Shown: positions 17,606-26,372 of the stretch, piece by piece
How the letters are laid out: each line of letters begins with the position of its first letter
Position numbering within the stretch: the first letter of the stretch is position 1
Source of the DNA: Pseudomonadota bacterium
GTDB taxonomy: Bacteria; Pseudomonadota; Alphaproteobacteria; Rhizobiales; Hyphomicrobiaceae
Length of the DNA stretch: 64,000 bases
NCBI GenBank assembly: GCA_018242295.1
Contig: JAFECE010000003.1
Span: forward strand, 496,001-560,000
Reading direction: 5' to 3'
Position numbers and translations under genes: made by a program
The notes under the pieces: generated by a model
What the model was told of the DNA's origin: nothing
What the model saw: the letters and a program-made list of their open reading frames with translations, nothing else
Databases searched by the model: none

Positions 17606-17631
17606 GCGAAATTATGCCTTGCAAATTTCGC
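17606..17631. promoter_or_regulatory. Inverted repeat between AraC and XRE genes, candidate operator
   Basis: GCGAAATT (17606-17613) and AATTTCGC (17624-17631), perfect 8-bp arms with a 10-base spacer, in the 79-base divergent promoter region. A further TGAAATTTTA at 17641-17650 shares the GAAATT core. Suited to a dimeric regulator; which of the two flanking regulators binds is unknown. Confidence 0.5.
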
Positions 17632-17683
17632 CTGACAAGATGAAATTTTAGGCGTGACTATTCAAAGGACTAGGGGGCGGACA

Positions 17684-18292
17684 ATGTCGGTGGCGAAAGA
17701 AAAGGCGGTGACCGTCTCTGCGGACGAGGATCTGACGCCTTCGCGAGTGGGCGCCGAGATCCGGGATTTGCGGAAGGCCAAGCGGCTGACGATCAAGGAA
17801 CTCTCACTCGCGACGTCGCTATCGATCGGGCACTTAAGCGAAATCGAGCGCGGTATCGCGTCTCCGGGCATCAAGACGCTGCACGACATCGCGAAGGCGC
17901 TCGGCGTTACCATCGGGTGGTTTCTCCATAACGCCGAAGGCGGAGATCCGGACGAGCGCGACTTTATCGTTCGCGCCAGCAACAGACGGACGTTGCGTTT
18001 TTCGTCGGGGATAACCGACGAGCTGCTGTCTCCAAATCTCCGCGGTCAGCTCGAGTTGCTGATGTCGCGATTTCCGCCGGGATCGACCGAGACCGGATCA
18101 TCTTACACGCATCATGGCGAAGAGGCCGGCCTGGTTCTTACCGGGTCGCTCGAGCTCTGGATTGGCGAACAATCGTTCACGCTACGGGAAGGCGATAGCT
18201 TCAGTTTCCCATCGACGACGCCGCACCGCTATCGCAATCCCGGCAATGTCGAGACCGTTGTCGTGTGGGCGATTACGCCACCATCGTATTGA
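17684..18292 (+). CDS. XRE-family regulator with C-terminal cupin
   Basis: 202 residues. The helix-turn-helix at about residues 20-75 reads IRDLRKAKRLTIKELSLATS and LSEIERGIASPGIKTLHDIA. The cupin domain at about 115-200 includes GSSYTHHGEEAGLVLTGSLE and STTPHRYRNPG. Family members (PuuR-like and others) sense small metabolites, often amines, and repress neighbouring catabolic genes. Start: ATG 17684 with GGGGG upstream, preferred over GTG 17654. It converges with the second XRE-cupin gene; the stops are only 3 bases apart. Confidence 0.92.
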   Translation: MSVAKEKAVTVSADEDLTPSRVGAEIRDLRKAKRLTIKELSLATSLSIGHLSEIERGIASPGIKTLHDIAKALGVTIGWFLHNAEGGDPDERDFIVRASNRRTLRFSSGITDELLSPNLRGQLELLMSRFPPGSTETGSSYTHHGEEAGLVLTGSLELWIGEQSFTLREGDSFSFPSTTPHRYRNPGNVETVVVWAITPPSY

Positions 18293-18295
18293 GGC

Positions 18296-18910
18296 TCAAA
18301 TAATCGGCGGTGTGCAGGCGCAGGCGATAATCGCTTCGATCTTGCCGATATTGCGTAGTCGATAGGGTACACGCCCGAAGAGCTGATAACCTCCGCCTTT
18401 GGTCAGCTGGCGGATCTCACCATCCGCCTCCACTTCAATCGTTCCTTGAACAACAACGACCGCCGTTTCGCCGTCAAATACGATCGGATCTTCGCCGGTG
18501 CCTGCTCCCGGCTTATAGCGCTCGATAAACATTTGCAGTTTCTTCTCGCGACGCTCGCTGCCGAGCACGCGGAGATCGGCGGCGCCGCGCGAGACGACCG
18601 CGAGATTTTCCGCGTCGTAAAAAAGCGCGTTCTTCTGCGACACGGGCAACGCGAAGAAGTCAGCCAGCGAAATCGGGATAGCGGCCAGGAGGCGGTGCAG
18701 GGACGCGAGCGACGGCGCGTGCGTTTCCTGCTCGATCATCGAGACGGTCGCGTTCGTGACGCCCGCGCGTTTGGCGAGTTCGCGTTGCGAAAGGCCTGCC
18801 GCTTCACGGACAGATTTGAGACGCGAGCCGACGGCAAGCTCGCTCGCCTCCTCCGCCCGGGCGCGGTTTTTCGTTGCGACCGCGGTCTTGCTCTTCTTCG
18901 TTTGTGCCAT
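18296..18910 (-). CDS. Second XRE-family regulator with cupin domain
   Basis: 204 residues. A basic N-terminal extension (KTAVATKNRARAEE) is followed by the helix-turn-helix LKSVREAAGLSQRELAKRAG and VSMIEQETHAPSLASLHRLL. A C-terminal cupin follows (DGETAVVVVQGTIEVEADGE). It is divergent from the aldehyde dehydrogenase gene at 19020 and probably controls it. AGGA stands before ATG 18910, which was chosen over the upstream in-frame ATG. It resembles PuuR in layout; effector unknown. Confidence 0.92.
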   Translation of the reverse strand: MAQTKKSKTAVATKNRARAEEASELAVGSRLKSVREAAGLSQRELAKRAGVTNATVSMIEQETHAPSLASLHRLLAAIPISLADFFALPVSQKNALFYDAENLAVVSRGAADLRVLGSERREKKLQMFIERYKPGAGTGEDPIVFDGETAVVVVQGTIEVEADGEIRQLTKGGGYQLFGRVPYRLRNIGKIEAIIACACTPPII

Positions 18911-18941
18911 CGTTTCCTGTTTGCGCTGCAGCCGTTTCGTG

Positions 18942-18984
18942 TCGATCAAATTTTTATAGCAATGTGTTCGATAAATTTATACAC
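18942..18984. promoter_or_regulatory. AT-rich direct repeat, candidate operator of the XRE/ALDH divergent promoter
   Basis: Two imperfect copies, TCGATCAAATTTTTATA (from 18942) and TCGATAAATTTATACA (from 18968), 26 bases apart. The second includes the perfect palindrome ATAAATTTAT (18971-18980). Located between the divergent XRE-cupin and aldehyde dehydrogenase genes. Confidence 0.45.
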
Positions 18985-19019
18985 TGCACTTCCAATCGTA
19001 TCCAACGGGGAGAACGCCG

Positions 19020-20531
19020 ATGGCGGCTTTGGACGACTTCGCATTCCTATCCGGCAAAATCTACGCTGGGGGCAAATTCGTCGCCAGCAAAGCCCGCGAG
19101 CACTTCGACGTCATCGATCCGGCTACCGAAGACAAGATTGGATCGATCGCGGATTGTCCCGACGATGAAGTCGACGCCGCCATGGATACGGCCAATGATG
19201 CACGCCGCGTTTGGATGGCGATGGATGCGCGAAGCCGGGCGGTCATCCTTCACGATATCGCAGCCACGCTTCGCGGGGACCGGCGGCCGTTCGCGGAATG
19301 CCTGACGCGCGAAGAGGGCAAGCCGTTCAAGGAATCCGTTGATGAGGTTTCCTGGTGCGCCACGGCGATCGATTACTATGCCGAGCTTGCGCGGCACGAG
19401 ACGGGACGTCTCGCGGGTGCGACGGTGCCCGGGCAATTTCACTTCAGCGTCAAGGAACCGCTCGGCACGATCGTGATTATCCTGCCGTTCAACTATCCGC
19501 TCGTTCTGTTGTGCTGGGAAGCCGCGGCAGCGCTGGCGGGAGGAAACTCGGTCATCATCAAGCCGCATGAGCAGACGAGCCTGACGACGCTGAAGTTCAT
19601 GGAGGTCTTCGCGGGTCTGCCGCCCGGATTGATGCAGGTCGTGACGGGCGGCGCGCGTGTCGGCCAGCGGCTTATCGCCAGCCCGAAGACGCATGGCGTC
19701 GCCTACACGGGTTCCGTTGCAGTCGGTCAGGCGGTGGCGCGGACGTGCGCCGAAAGTTTCAAGCCGAGCCTCATCGAAGCTTCGGGCAACGACCCGTTCA
19801 TCGTCATGCCTTCGGCGCCGCTCGACATGGCCGTCCGGGGCGCGGCGTTTGCCGCCTACCTCAATTGCGGGCAGGTGTGCACATCGGCCGAGCGGTTCTA
19901 TGTGCATGAATCCATTCACGATGCCTTCGTCGAAGGACTTGTCGAGGAAGCGCGGAAACTTCGCATCGGCAACGGACTTGGCGCCGTCGATCTCGGCCCG
20001 CTCGCGACCAGCCGGCAGCGCGATCGCTTCGAAGGATTGATGGCACGTGCGCGTCAACAGGGCGCCAAGTTTGCGACCGGCGGCGGACGTCCGGCGGAAC
20101 TAAATCGGGGCTGGTTCGTCGAGCCGACCGTTCTTACTGGCGTGACACCCGATATGGAGATTCTCAACGAGGAGCCGTTCGGCCCCGTCGCACCGATCTG
20201 CAAGGTGAAATCTTTCGACGAGGCTATCACTCTCGCCAATCGCTCGCGTTTCGGGCTTGGCGCCAACCTCTATTCGCTCGATATGGACGAAGCGTTCCGC
20301 GCGGTACGCGAAATCGAAAGCGGCATCCTGTGGGTGAATGCGCCGCTGCTCGATAACGATGCCCTGCCCTTCGGCGGACGCAAGCTTTCGGGCAGCGGAC
20401 GCCAGCTTGGACCGGAGGGTCTCGCGCAGTTCCAGAACACCAAGTTCGTGATGATCGACCCGAAAGCGTCGAACCAGGACTTCTGGTGGTTCCCCTATTC
20501 CAAGGCGGAAAGCTTCGAACCCACCGCATGA
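19020..20531 (+). CDS. NAD(P)-dependent aldehyde dehydrogenase
   Basis: 503 residues, full length for the ALDH superfamily. The cofactor-site region is ILPFNYPLVLLCWEAAAALA and KPHEQTSLT. The general-base glutamate is in IEASGNDPFIV, a divergence from the usual ELGGK. The catalytic cysteine is in NCGQVCTSAERFYV. It oxidises an aldehyde from upstream catabolism to a carboxylate; the substrate is unknown. GGGGAGAA precedes the ATG. It overlaps the next gene by 4 bases (ATGA), forming a two-gene operon divergent from an XRE-cupin regulator. Confidence 0.93.
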   Translation: MAALDDFAFLSGKIYAGGKFVASKAREHFDVIDPATEDKIGSIADCPDDEVDAAMDTANDARRVWMAMDARSRAVILHDIAATLRGDRRPFAECLTREEGKPFKESVDEVSWCATAIDYYAELARHETGRLAGATVPGQFHFSVKEPLGTIVIILPFNYPLVLLCWEAAAALAGGNSVIIKPHEQTSLTTLKFMEVFAGLPPGLMQVVTGGARVGQRLIASPKTHGVAYTGSVAVGQAVARTCAESFKPSLIEASGNDPFIVMPSAPLDMAVRGAAFAAYLNCGQVCTSAERFYVHESIHDAFVEGLVEEARKLRIGNGLGAVDLGPLATSRQRDRFEGLMARARQQGAKFATGGGRPAELNRGWFVEPTVLTGVTPDMEILNEEPFGPVAPICKVKSFDEAITLANRSRFGLGANLYSLDMDEAFRAVREIESGILWVNAPLLDNDALPFGGRKLSGSGRQLGPEGLAQFQNTKFVMIDPKASNQDFWWFPYSKAESFEPTA

Positions 20532-21091
20532 AAATTCTTCTCGTCACAGCCCATCCGCGCGCGGACTCTCTCACCTTCGCCGCCGCCAAGGCTTTTGCCG
20601 AGGCGGCAAAGGGCAACGGCCACGAGATCGAAATTGCGGATCTCACGGCGGAAGGGTTCGATCCGGTTCTCAGGGAGCCTGACGAACCGGATTGGTCCGA
20701 TTCAAAGAAGGTTTATTCCGCAGCGGTGCGGGCCGAGATGGCGCGCATCAAACGCAACGACGCCACCGTGATGGTCTTTCCGGTGTGGTGGTGGTCGATG
20801 CCGGCGCTTCTCAAAGGCTGGATCGATCGCGTCTGGAACAACGGCTGGGCTTACGGCGACCGGAATTATCCGCACAGCCGCGCGTGGATGCTGGCGATCG
20901 CGGGAAGCTCGGCAGAGGCCTACGCAAAGCGCGATTATGACGACGCCATGCGCACTCAGCTCGAAGTCGGCATTCTCGGCTATTGCGGCATTGCGGAGAC
21001 CCGGCTCGAGATTCTATTCGACGCGATCGAAGGGCCGCCGGGGCCCGAGACCATTCTCGCGGCCGCACGGCGTCTCGGTTCCGAATTCTAA
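20528..21091 (+). CDS. NAD(P)H dehydrogenase (quinone) / flavodoxin-fold reductase
   Basis: 187 residues of the MdaB/KefF/NQO-like flavodoxin fold. It starts MKILLVTAHPRADSLTFAAA, with the flavin-site loop VFPVWWWSMPALLKGWIDRV. It transfers two electrons from NAD(P)H to quinones or similar acceptors and may protect against reactive products of the catabolic pathway. The ATG overlaps the aldehyde dehydrogenase stop (20528-20531), so the two are coupled. It converges on the dimethylglycine-dehydrogenase-like gene with 6 bases between. Confidence 0.9.
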   Translation: MKILLVTAHPRADSLTFAAAKAFAEAAKGNGHEIEIADLTAEGFDPVLREPDEPDWSDSKKVYSAAVRAEMARIKRNDATVMVFPVWWWSMPALLKGWIDRVWNNGWAYGDRNYPHSRAWMLAIAGSSAEAYAKRDYDDAMRTQLEVGILGYCGIAETRLEILFDAIEGPPGPETILAAARRLGSEF

Positions 21092-21097
21092 ATCCGC

Positions 21098-23548
21098 TTA
21101 GCTTTTGATGCGCTCGCCCTTTGGGTCGTACCACGGTCCGAGCTGAGCGCGAGCTGGGTAGCGCTTCCACGCAACTTCGACCTCGAGCGGCGCAGCGGCA
21201 AGCCACTCAGCGGTGACGCCCACTTCGCGTCGCACGTAACCCATTCCAAGTGAAGCGCCGATACGGTGGCCGTAGCCGCCCGACGTGACCGAGCCGATCA
21301 CCTCGCCATCGCGCCAGATCGGCTCCTCATGATACAGCAACGGAGCATCGGCGCCTTCGAGCTGAATTTGCACCAGCCGCCTTTTGAGGGGACCGCTTTC
21401 GCGCTGCTTCAGAAGTGCCTCACGGCCGATGAAGCCGCCCTTCTTGTCCCAGGCGACAGCGAAGCCCAGTCCGCCTTCGAGTGGCGTGTCATCCTCGCCG
21501 ATATCGTGGCCCCAGTGTCGGTAGCCCTTTTCCATGCGCAGTGAATTCATCGCGAAGTAGCCCGCTTGCTTCAGGCCAAAAGCTTTGCCCGCGTCGACTA
21601 GCACGTCGAAGATGTGCTGAGCGAATTCGGCCGGCATCAGAATTTCGAAACCGAGTTCGCCGACGAACGTCACGCGGTTGACGCGGGCCTTCGCGTATCC
21701 GATCTCGATTTCGCGGCTGGTGCCAAACGGGAATGCCGCGTTCGATAGATCGGCGTTCGAGATGGAACTTAACAGCTCGCGCGATTTCGGGCCCATCAGC
21801 GCCAGCATCGGCAGACCCGACGAGATATCGCGGGCGAAAACGTGCGTATCCTTTGGCAGGTGGCGCGTCAGCCACGCGAAATCGCGAACCTGCGAAACCG
21901 CAATGCTGACGACGACGAAGGATGTCTCCGACAGACGCGTCACCGTCACGTCGGCTTCGATGCCGCCGTGCTCGTTGAGCCACTGCGTATAGACGAGGCG
22001 GCCGACCGGAACATCGATGTCGTTGGCGCAGATGCGATTGAGCGCGGCACACGCGTCGCGTCCATCGACGGCGAATTTCGTGAAGCAACTGTGGTCGAAC
22101 AAGGCAACGGCATCGCGCGTCGCCCGGCACTCGTCGGCAGCTAAGCCGAACCAGTTCTGGCGCCCGTAGCTATATTCGATTTCGGGCTTCGTTCCCGGCG
22201 CGCCAAAGAAGCCCGGCCGCTCGTAGCCTGCCGCTTCCGTCATGAATGCGCCCTGGGCGATCAGCCTGTCGTGGAAGGGACTGCGGCGGACATTGCGCGC
22301 GGATTCGAACTGGCGGTAGGGCCAGTGCATATCGAAGAGTAGGCCGAGAGTTTCGGTCGTTCGATCGTAGAGGTACTTGCTGTTTGACTGGAACGGCATC
22401 ATGCGGCGCACGTCGACGTCGGTCAGTTCCACTGGCGGCCGGCCGTCGCGAATCCATTGCGAAAGCGCCTTGCCGACGCCGCCCGATGAGAGAATGCCGA
22501 TGGAGTTGAACCCGCAGGCGCAAAACAGATTTTCGACTTCGGGCGTTTCGCCGAGCAGATAGCGATCATCGGGCGTGAAGCTTTCCGGCCCGCAGAAGAA
22601 GAGCTGGATGCCGGCATCTGCGAGCATCGGCACGCGGTTCATCGCTTTTTCCAAGATCGGCTCGAAATGCTCGAAATCCTCGGGCAGCGAGTCAAAGCAA
22701 AAGTCGGGAGAAATGCCGTTGTGGCCCCAGGGCTTGGCGTTCTTCTCGAAGCAGCCGAGAAGGATCTTGCCAGCGTCTTCCTTGTAATAGGCCTCCTCGT
22801 CCGTGACGAAGAGCACGGGTAAGTCGCGCGGCAGGTTCGGCAGCTGTTCGGTGACGATGTAGAAGTGCTCTGCGGCATGGAGCGGCAGCGATACGCCGCT
22901 CAACGCTGCAAGGTTGCGGGACCACATTCCGCCGGAAATCACGACCTTGTTCGCGCGCACTTCACCATGATCGGTGATTGCACCAACGGCGCGGCCGTTT
23001 TCGACGAGAATGCGTTCGACGGGGATGTTCTCGAGGATGGTGGCGCCGGCATTGCGGGCGCCTTTCGCCATTGCGATCGTCACGTCAACCGGATTGACCT
23101 GACCGTCTTTCGGCGCCCAAAGGCCGCCGACGATGCCGTCGATATTCAGCGGCGACCACCGCTCTTTGAGTTCTTCCGGTCTCAGTACTTCGACCGGCAG
23201 TCCGAAATTGCGCGCCATCGAGGCGCCGCGCTTCAGCTCCTCGAAGCGACCTTCGTGCTTCGCAACGCGAAGGGCGCCGTTCTGGCGAAAGCCGGTGGCC
23301 TGGCCCGTTTCGGATTCGAGACTGGCGAATAGCTCGCCCGTGTACTTCGCCAGCTCCGTCATATTGCGGGTGGCGCGGAGCTGCGTAACGAGGCCGGCTG
23401 CGTGCCAAGTCGTGCCGCACGTCAACTGCTTGCGTTCGCAGAGCATGACGTCGGTGATGCCGAGCTTCGCCAAGTGATAGGCAATCGAGACGCCGGCGAC
23501 GCCTCCCCCGACGATCAGAACCTCAACGCGATTCCGGAACGAAGACAT
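21098..23548 (-). CDS. Dimethylglycine/sarcosine dehydrogenase-like FAD and folate enzyme
   Basis: 816 residues, full length. The N-terminal FAD-dependent amine oxidase (DAO) domain has [20 protein letters not shown] and a covalent-flavin-type histidine in [18 protein letters not shown]. The C-terminal ~400 residues are an FAO-M bridge and GcvT-type aminomethyltransferase domain ([20 protein letters not shown] and [13 protein letters not shown]). Such enzymes oxidatively demethylate N-methylated amino acids and pass the one-carbon unit to tetrahydrofolate. That fits a methylotroph, but the exact amine is not determined. It lies downstream of a polyamine-type ABC importer on the same strand, separated by 103 bases that hold a long palindrome. 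Confidence 0.88.
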   Translation of the reverse strand: MSSFRNRVEVLIVGGGVAGVSIAYHLAKLGITDVMLCERKQLTCGTTWHAAGLVTQLRATRNMTELAKYTGELFASLESETGQATGFRQNGALRVAKHEGRFEELKRGASMARNFGLPVEVLRPEELKERWSPLNIDGIVGGLWAPKDGQVNPVDVTIAMAKGARNAGATILENIPVERILVENGRAVGAITDHGEVRANKVVISGGMWSRNLAALSGVSLPLHAAEHFYIVTEQLPNLPRDLPVLFVTDEEAYYKEDAGKILLGCFEKNAKPWGHNGISPDFCFDSLPEDFEHFEPILEKAMNRVPMLADAGIQLFFCGPESFTPDDRYLLGETPEVENLFCACGFNSIGILSSGGVGKALSQWIRDGRPPVELTDVDVRRMMPFQSNSKYLYDRTTETLGLLFDMHWPYRQFESARNVRRSPFHDRLIAQGAFMTEAAGYERPGFFGAPGTKPEIEYSYGRQNWFGLAADECRATRDAVALFDHSCFTKFAVDGRDACAALNRICANDIDVPVGRLVYTQWLNEHGGIEADVTVTRLSETSFVVVSIAVSQVRDFAWLTRHLPKDTHVFARDISSGLPMLALMGPKSRELLSSISNADLSNAAFPFGTSREIEIGYAKARVNRVTFVGELGFEILMPAEFAQHIFDVLVDAGKAFGLKQAGYFAMNSLRMEKGYRHWGHDIGEDDTPLEGGLGFAVAWDKKGGFIGREALLKQRESGPLKRRLVQIQLEGADAPLLYHEEPIWRDGEVIGSVTSGGYGHRIGASLGMGYVRREVGVTAEWLAAAPLEVEVAWKRYPARAQLGPWYDPKGERIKS

Positions 23549-23597
23549 TACACCCGCCTATCGACTGATTTTCCCTGCTGGGATCATCATTCGCTTT

Positions 23598-23625
23598 AGT
23601 GAAATTTTCAATATAAAATTTCACT
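23598..23625. promoter_or_regulatory. Perfect 11-bp palindrome, candidate operator
   Basis: AGTGAAATTTT (23598-23608) and AAAATTTCACT (23615-23625) with a 6-base spacer CAATAT. It lies in the AT-rich 103-base gap upstream of the dimethylglycine-dehydrogenase-like gene. It shares the TGAAATTTT core with the site at 17641 upstream of the XRE-cupin gene. Confidence 0.6.
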
Positions 23626-23651
23626 GTTGTATTGTTTTATTAATATGATTT

Positions 23652-24473
23652 TCATAACACTGCGGGCTCACGGCGGCGGCGCGAGAGCGTGAACCAGGCA
23701 TACGCGAGGCCGACGGCGGCGAATACGGAGCCCGCCAATACGAAGGAAGCGACTGCGATCTGAGGCGTCGCGCTCGAGCGTAGCGAAAGCCAAAGCATAA
23801 CCGGCAGCGTCTGCGTATCGCGCGTCGTCAGGAAGAGCGCCATGATGAATTCGTTCAGCGACGTGATGAACGCGAAGAGACCTGCCGAGACGATACCTGT
23901 CATCGCAACGGGCATGATCACATTGAAGAACGCCCGGAGCGGCGACGCGCCGAGATCACCTGCAGCTTCCATCAGACTCTTGTCGAGCGTCTCGAACGTC
24001 GGAATGAGAACGGTGATCGCCAATGGCAAGGCCCAAAGCGTGTGCGCGCAGGCGACAAGAATTTTCGAACCGAAGAGGTCGTAGCCGAACAGATTGATGG
24101 AACCGAGCCCCATCGCCACTGAAATGCCCAGAACGACGGCAGGAACGAACAGCGGCAAAATCAAGAGTGTTTGCAGGACCGGACGCGCCCTCTTGCCGTT
24201 CGCCAGCGCGTATGACGCCGGCAGCGCCAGAACCATCGACATGGCTGCGGTAATCAATGCTATCTGGAGCGAATTCCAGGCAGCGTTGATCCATTGTGCA
24301 TCGTTGAAAAACACTCCGAACCAGCGTCCTGAAAAGCCGCGGATCGGAAAGCGGACGACGTTGTCATCGCTGAACGCGACCACCGCCGTAATCGCGAGCG
24401 GGAGCACCACGTATAAAATGAAGAGCGCGGCGAAGGCACGATGGAGAAAGCGGAAGGCGCGCTCCTCAAGCAT
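23652..24473 (-). CDS. ABC transporter permease (PotC-like)
   Basis: 273 residues, about six membrane helices. The permease EAA loop is LMEAAGDLGASPLRAFFNVI. Second inner-membrane subunit of a spermidine/putrescine-type (POTC) importer. The ATG at 24473 overlaps the end of the upstream permease by 8 bases; the longer open frame was rejected. Last gene of the importer operon 27536-23652, with the dehydrogenase gene behind it. Confidence 0.92.
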   Translation of the reverse strand: MLEERAFRFLHRAFAALFILYVVLPLAITAVVAFSDDNVVRFPIRGFSGRWFGVFFNDAQWINAAWNSLQIALITAAMSMVLALPASYALANGKRARPVLQTLLILPLFVPAVVLGISVAMGLGSINLFGYDLFGSKILVACAHTLWALPLAITVLIPTFETLDKSLMEAAGDLGASPLRAFFNVIMPVAMTGIVSAGLFAFITSLNEFIMALFLTTRDTQTLPVMLWLSLRSSATPQIAVASFVLAGSVFAAVGLAYAWFTLSRRRREPAVL

Positions 24474-25359
24474 GGCTTGAGCCCTTTCTGTGCCGCAGCC
24501 ATTGGATTCCCATCGCCGCCGCGGCGATGATCGCAATCAACACGACGGCGATCGCGGCGGCCATCGGCCAATTGCGACGCGTCAGCATCTGAAGTTGTAT
24601 CTCGTATGGCATCGTCCAGAGCGAGTCCGGCCCAAGAGCATTCGTCGTTGCGTAGATGCCCATCGTGAAAACGAACGCCTGCGTAAAGGCGGCAGCAATT
24701 CCGCCCTTCGCGAGCGGCAGGAGAACCGTGAAAAACGTTCGTACCGGCGATGCGCCGAGGTCGGCGCTGGCCGTTAGCAGATTGCGATCGATCCCGTTCA
24801 GGACGCTTAGGATCGAGAAGAAGCAATAGGAAATTGAGATATAGGAGAGGCCAACGATAGCCGCGAACTGGGTGCCGAGAAGATTGACCTTCTGCTCGGT
24901 GAGCCCGGCCGACATCAGCGCGTAAGAGAGCAGTCCGTTCGACGGAAAGAACATTCGCCATCCGATGATGACGGAGACTTCCGAAATCAGCATCGGCCCA
25001 ATGGCGATTGCGAGAAGGATTATTCTATTGCGACCTTCCCGAAGCCAAACGAACTGCGCAAAGAAAAATGCCGCAACGACCGTGACGATTGCCGTGACAA
25101 GCGAAATGTAAATCGTCTTGCCGATAATCGCGAGCATGTTCGGCTCGGTCAGCACCACGAGATAGTTTTTGAGCGTCCAGGCTTCGACGTAAATGCCGCC
25201 CGCCGGATGCTCGTTGAAGCTCATGCGGACCAGATAGAGAAGCGGCCAGCCGAATGCGACGACGATGAACACCAGCGTCGGCACTATCAGCCACGGAAGT
25301 TTCGGCAGAGCGGCCGAAAACTTGGAGCGCGCCGGCAGGATGTCGGTCTCTGCCGTCAT
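24466..25359 (-). CDS. ABC transporter permease (PotB-like)
   Basis: 297 residues with about six membrane helices. The EAA-type loop is LLTASADLGASPVRTFFTVL. Pairs with the PotC-like subunit to form the channel of a polyamine/amine-type importer. The start overlaps the ATPase stop by 4 bases, showing tight coupling. Confidence 0.92.
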   Translation of the reverse strand: MTAETDILPARSKFSAALPKLPWLIVPTLVFIVVAFGWPLLYLVRMSFNEHPAGGIYVEAWTLKNYLVVLTEPNMLAIIGKTIYISLVTAIVTVVAAFFFAQFVWLREGRNRIILLAIAIGPMLISEVSVIIGWRMFFPSNGLLSYALMSAGLTEQKVNLLGTQFAAIVGLSYISISYCFFSILSVLNGIDRNLLTASADLGASPVRTFFTVLLPLAKGGIAAAFTQAFVFTMGIYATTNALGPDSLWTMPYEIQLQMLTRRNWPMAAAIAVVLIAIIAAAAMGIQWLRHRKGSSHA

Positions 25360-26366
25360 GACAGCGGGAAGTACGTTGCGTCGGCCGTCTTCCAGCCGAT
25401 CTTGACCATATGATCCGGGCCGACTGCGGGCGCTATCGGACTATCGAAGAACAGACTTCCGCGCTCCGTATCGGCATGAATTCGATAGGTGCCGCCGAGG
25501 TATTCGACCGACGTAACGCGCGCTGTCACGACGTTTTCGGCGCCGGCTCCGTTGACCAGGCCGAGGCTCGTCGGCCGGATGAACAACCGGCCGACCGGTG
25601 CGCTTGCGTCCGTCGCCGCGGCGCCGAGAATTGGCGGAATCTGCAGCGAGCAGGACTCGCCGACGAACGTGTAGACGAATTCGCTCGCGGGCTTTTCGAA
25701 GATTTCGATCGGCGAACCGATCTGCTCGATCTTGCCCTTGTTCATGACGGCGATGCGGTCGGAGAGTGTCATCGCCTCGCTCTGATCGTGCGTCACGAAG
25801 ACTGCCGTGTAGCCGAGTTCCTCGTGAAGCCGGCGGATCTCGGTCCGAAGCTCGAGCTTGAGCTTCAGATCGAGCGCGCTCATCGGTTCGTCGAAAAGCA
25901 ATATGCTCGGCTCGACGACCATCGCGCGCGCCAGCGCCACGCGTTGGCGCTGGCCTCCCGACATCTCAGCGGGATAGCGCTCGCTGAAGCCTTCCATCCT
26001 GACCACATCGAGAATGCGCTTCACGCGCGGCGCGATCTCGCACGAGGCGACGCCACGCATCTTCAATCCGTAGGCAACGTTCTCCGCCACCGTGAGGTGA
26101 GGAAACAATGCCCCGGATTGAAAGACGGTGGCCGTATCGCGCTTGTAACTCGGTAGGCTGTCGACTCTGCGCCCCATGATCTCGATAATGCCGCCGTCAG
26201 GACGATCCATTCCGCCAATGAGGCGGAGTGTGGTCGTCTTTCCGCAGCCGCTTGGACCGAGGAGTGTTAGGAACTCCCCTTTCTCAACGGAGAGATCGAT
26301 CTCATCGACTGCGGCGTGACTTCCGTAACGCCTGACGACACGTTCCAATCGAAGGGCACAAACCAT
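25356..26366 (-). CDS. ABC transporter ATP-binding protein (PotA-like)
   Basis: 336 residues. Walker A GPSGCGKTTTLRLIGG, Q-loop FQSGALFPHLT, signature MSGGQRQRVALARAM, Walker B ILLFDEPMSALD and H-loop VFVTHDQSEAMTL are all present. A C-terminal TOBE-like domain covers about residues 235-330. It energises import with the two permeases. Six bases behind the binding-protein gene. Confidence 0.93.
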   Translation of the reverse strand: MVCALRLERVVRRYGSHAAVDEIDLSVEKGEFLTLLGPSGCGKTTTLRLIGGMDRPDGGIIEIMGRRVDSLPSYKRDTATVFQSGALFPHLTVAENVAYGLKMRGVASCEIAPRVKRILDVVRMEGFSERYPAEMSGGQRQRVALARAMVVEPSILLFDEPMSALDLKLKLELRTEIRRLHEELGYTAVFVTHDQSEAMTLSDRIAVMNKGKIEQIGSPIEIFEKPASEFVYTFVGESCSLQIPPILGAAATDASAPVGRLFIRPTSLGLVNGAGAENVVTARVTSVEYLGGTYRIHADTERGSLFFDSPIAPAVGPDHMVKIGWKTADATYFPLS

Positions 26367-26372
26367 CCCGTC

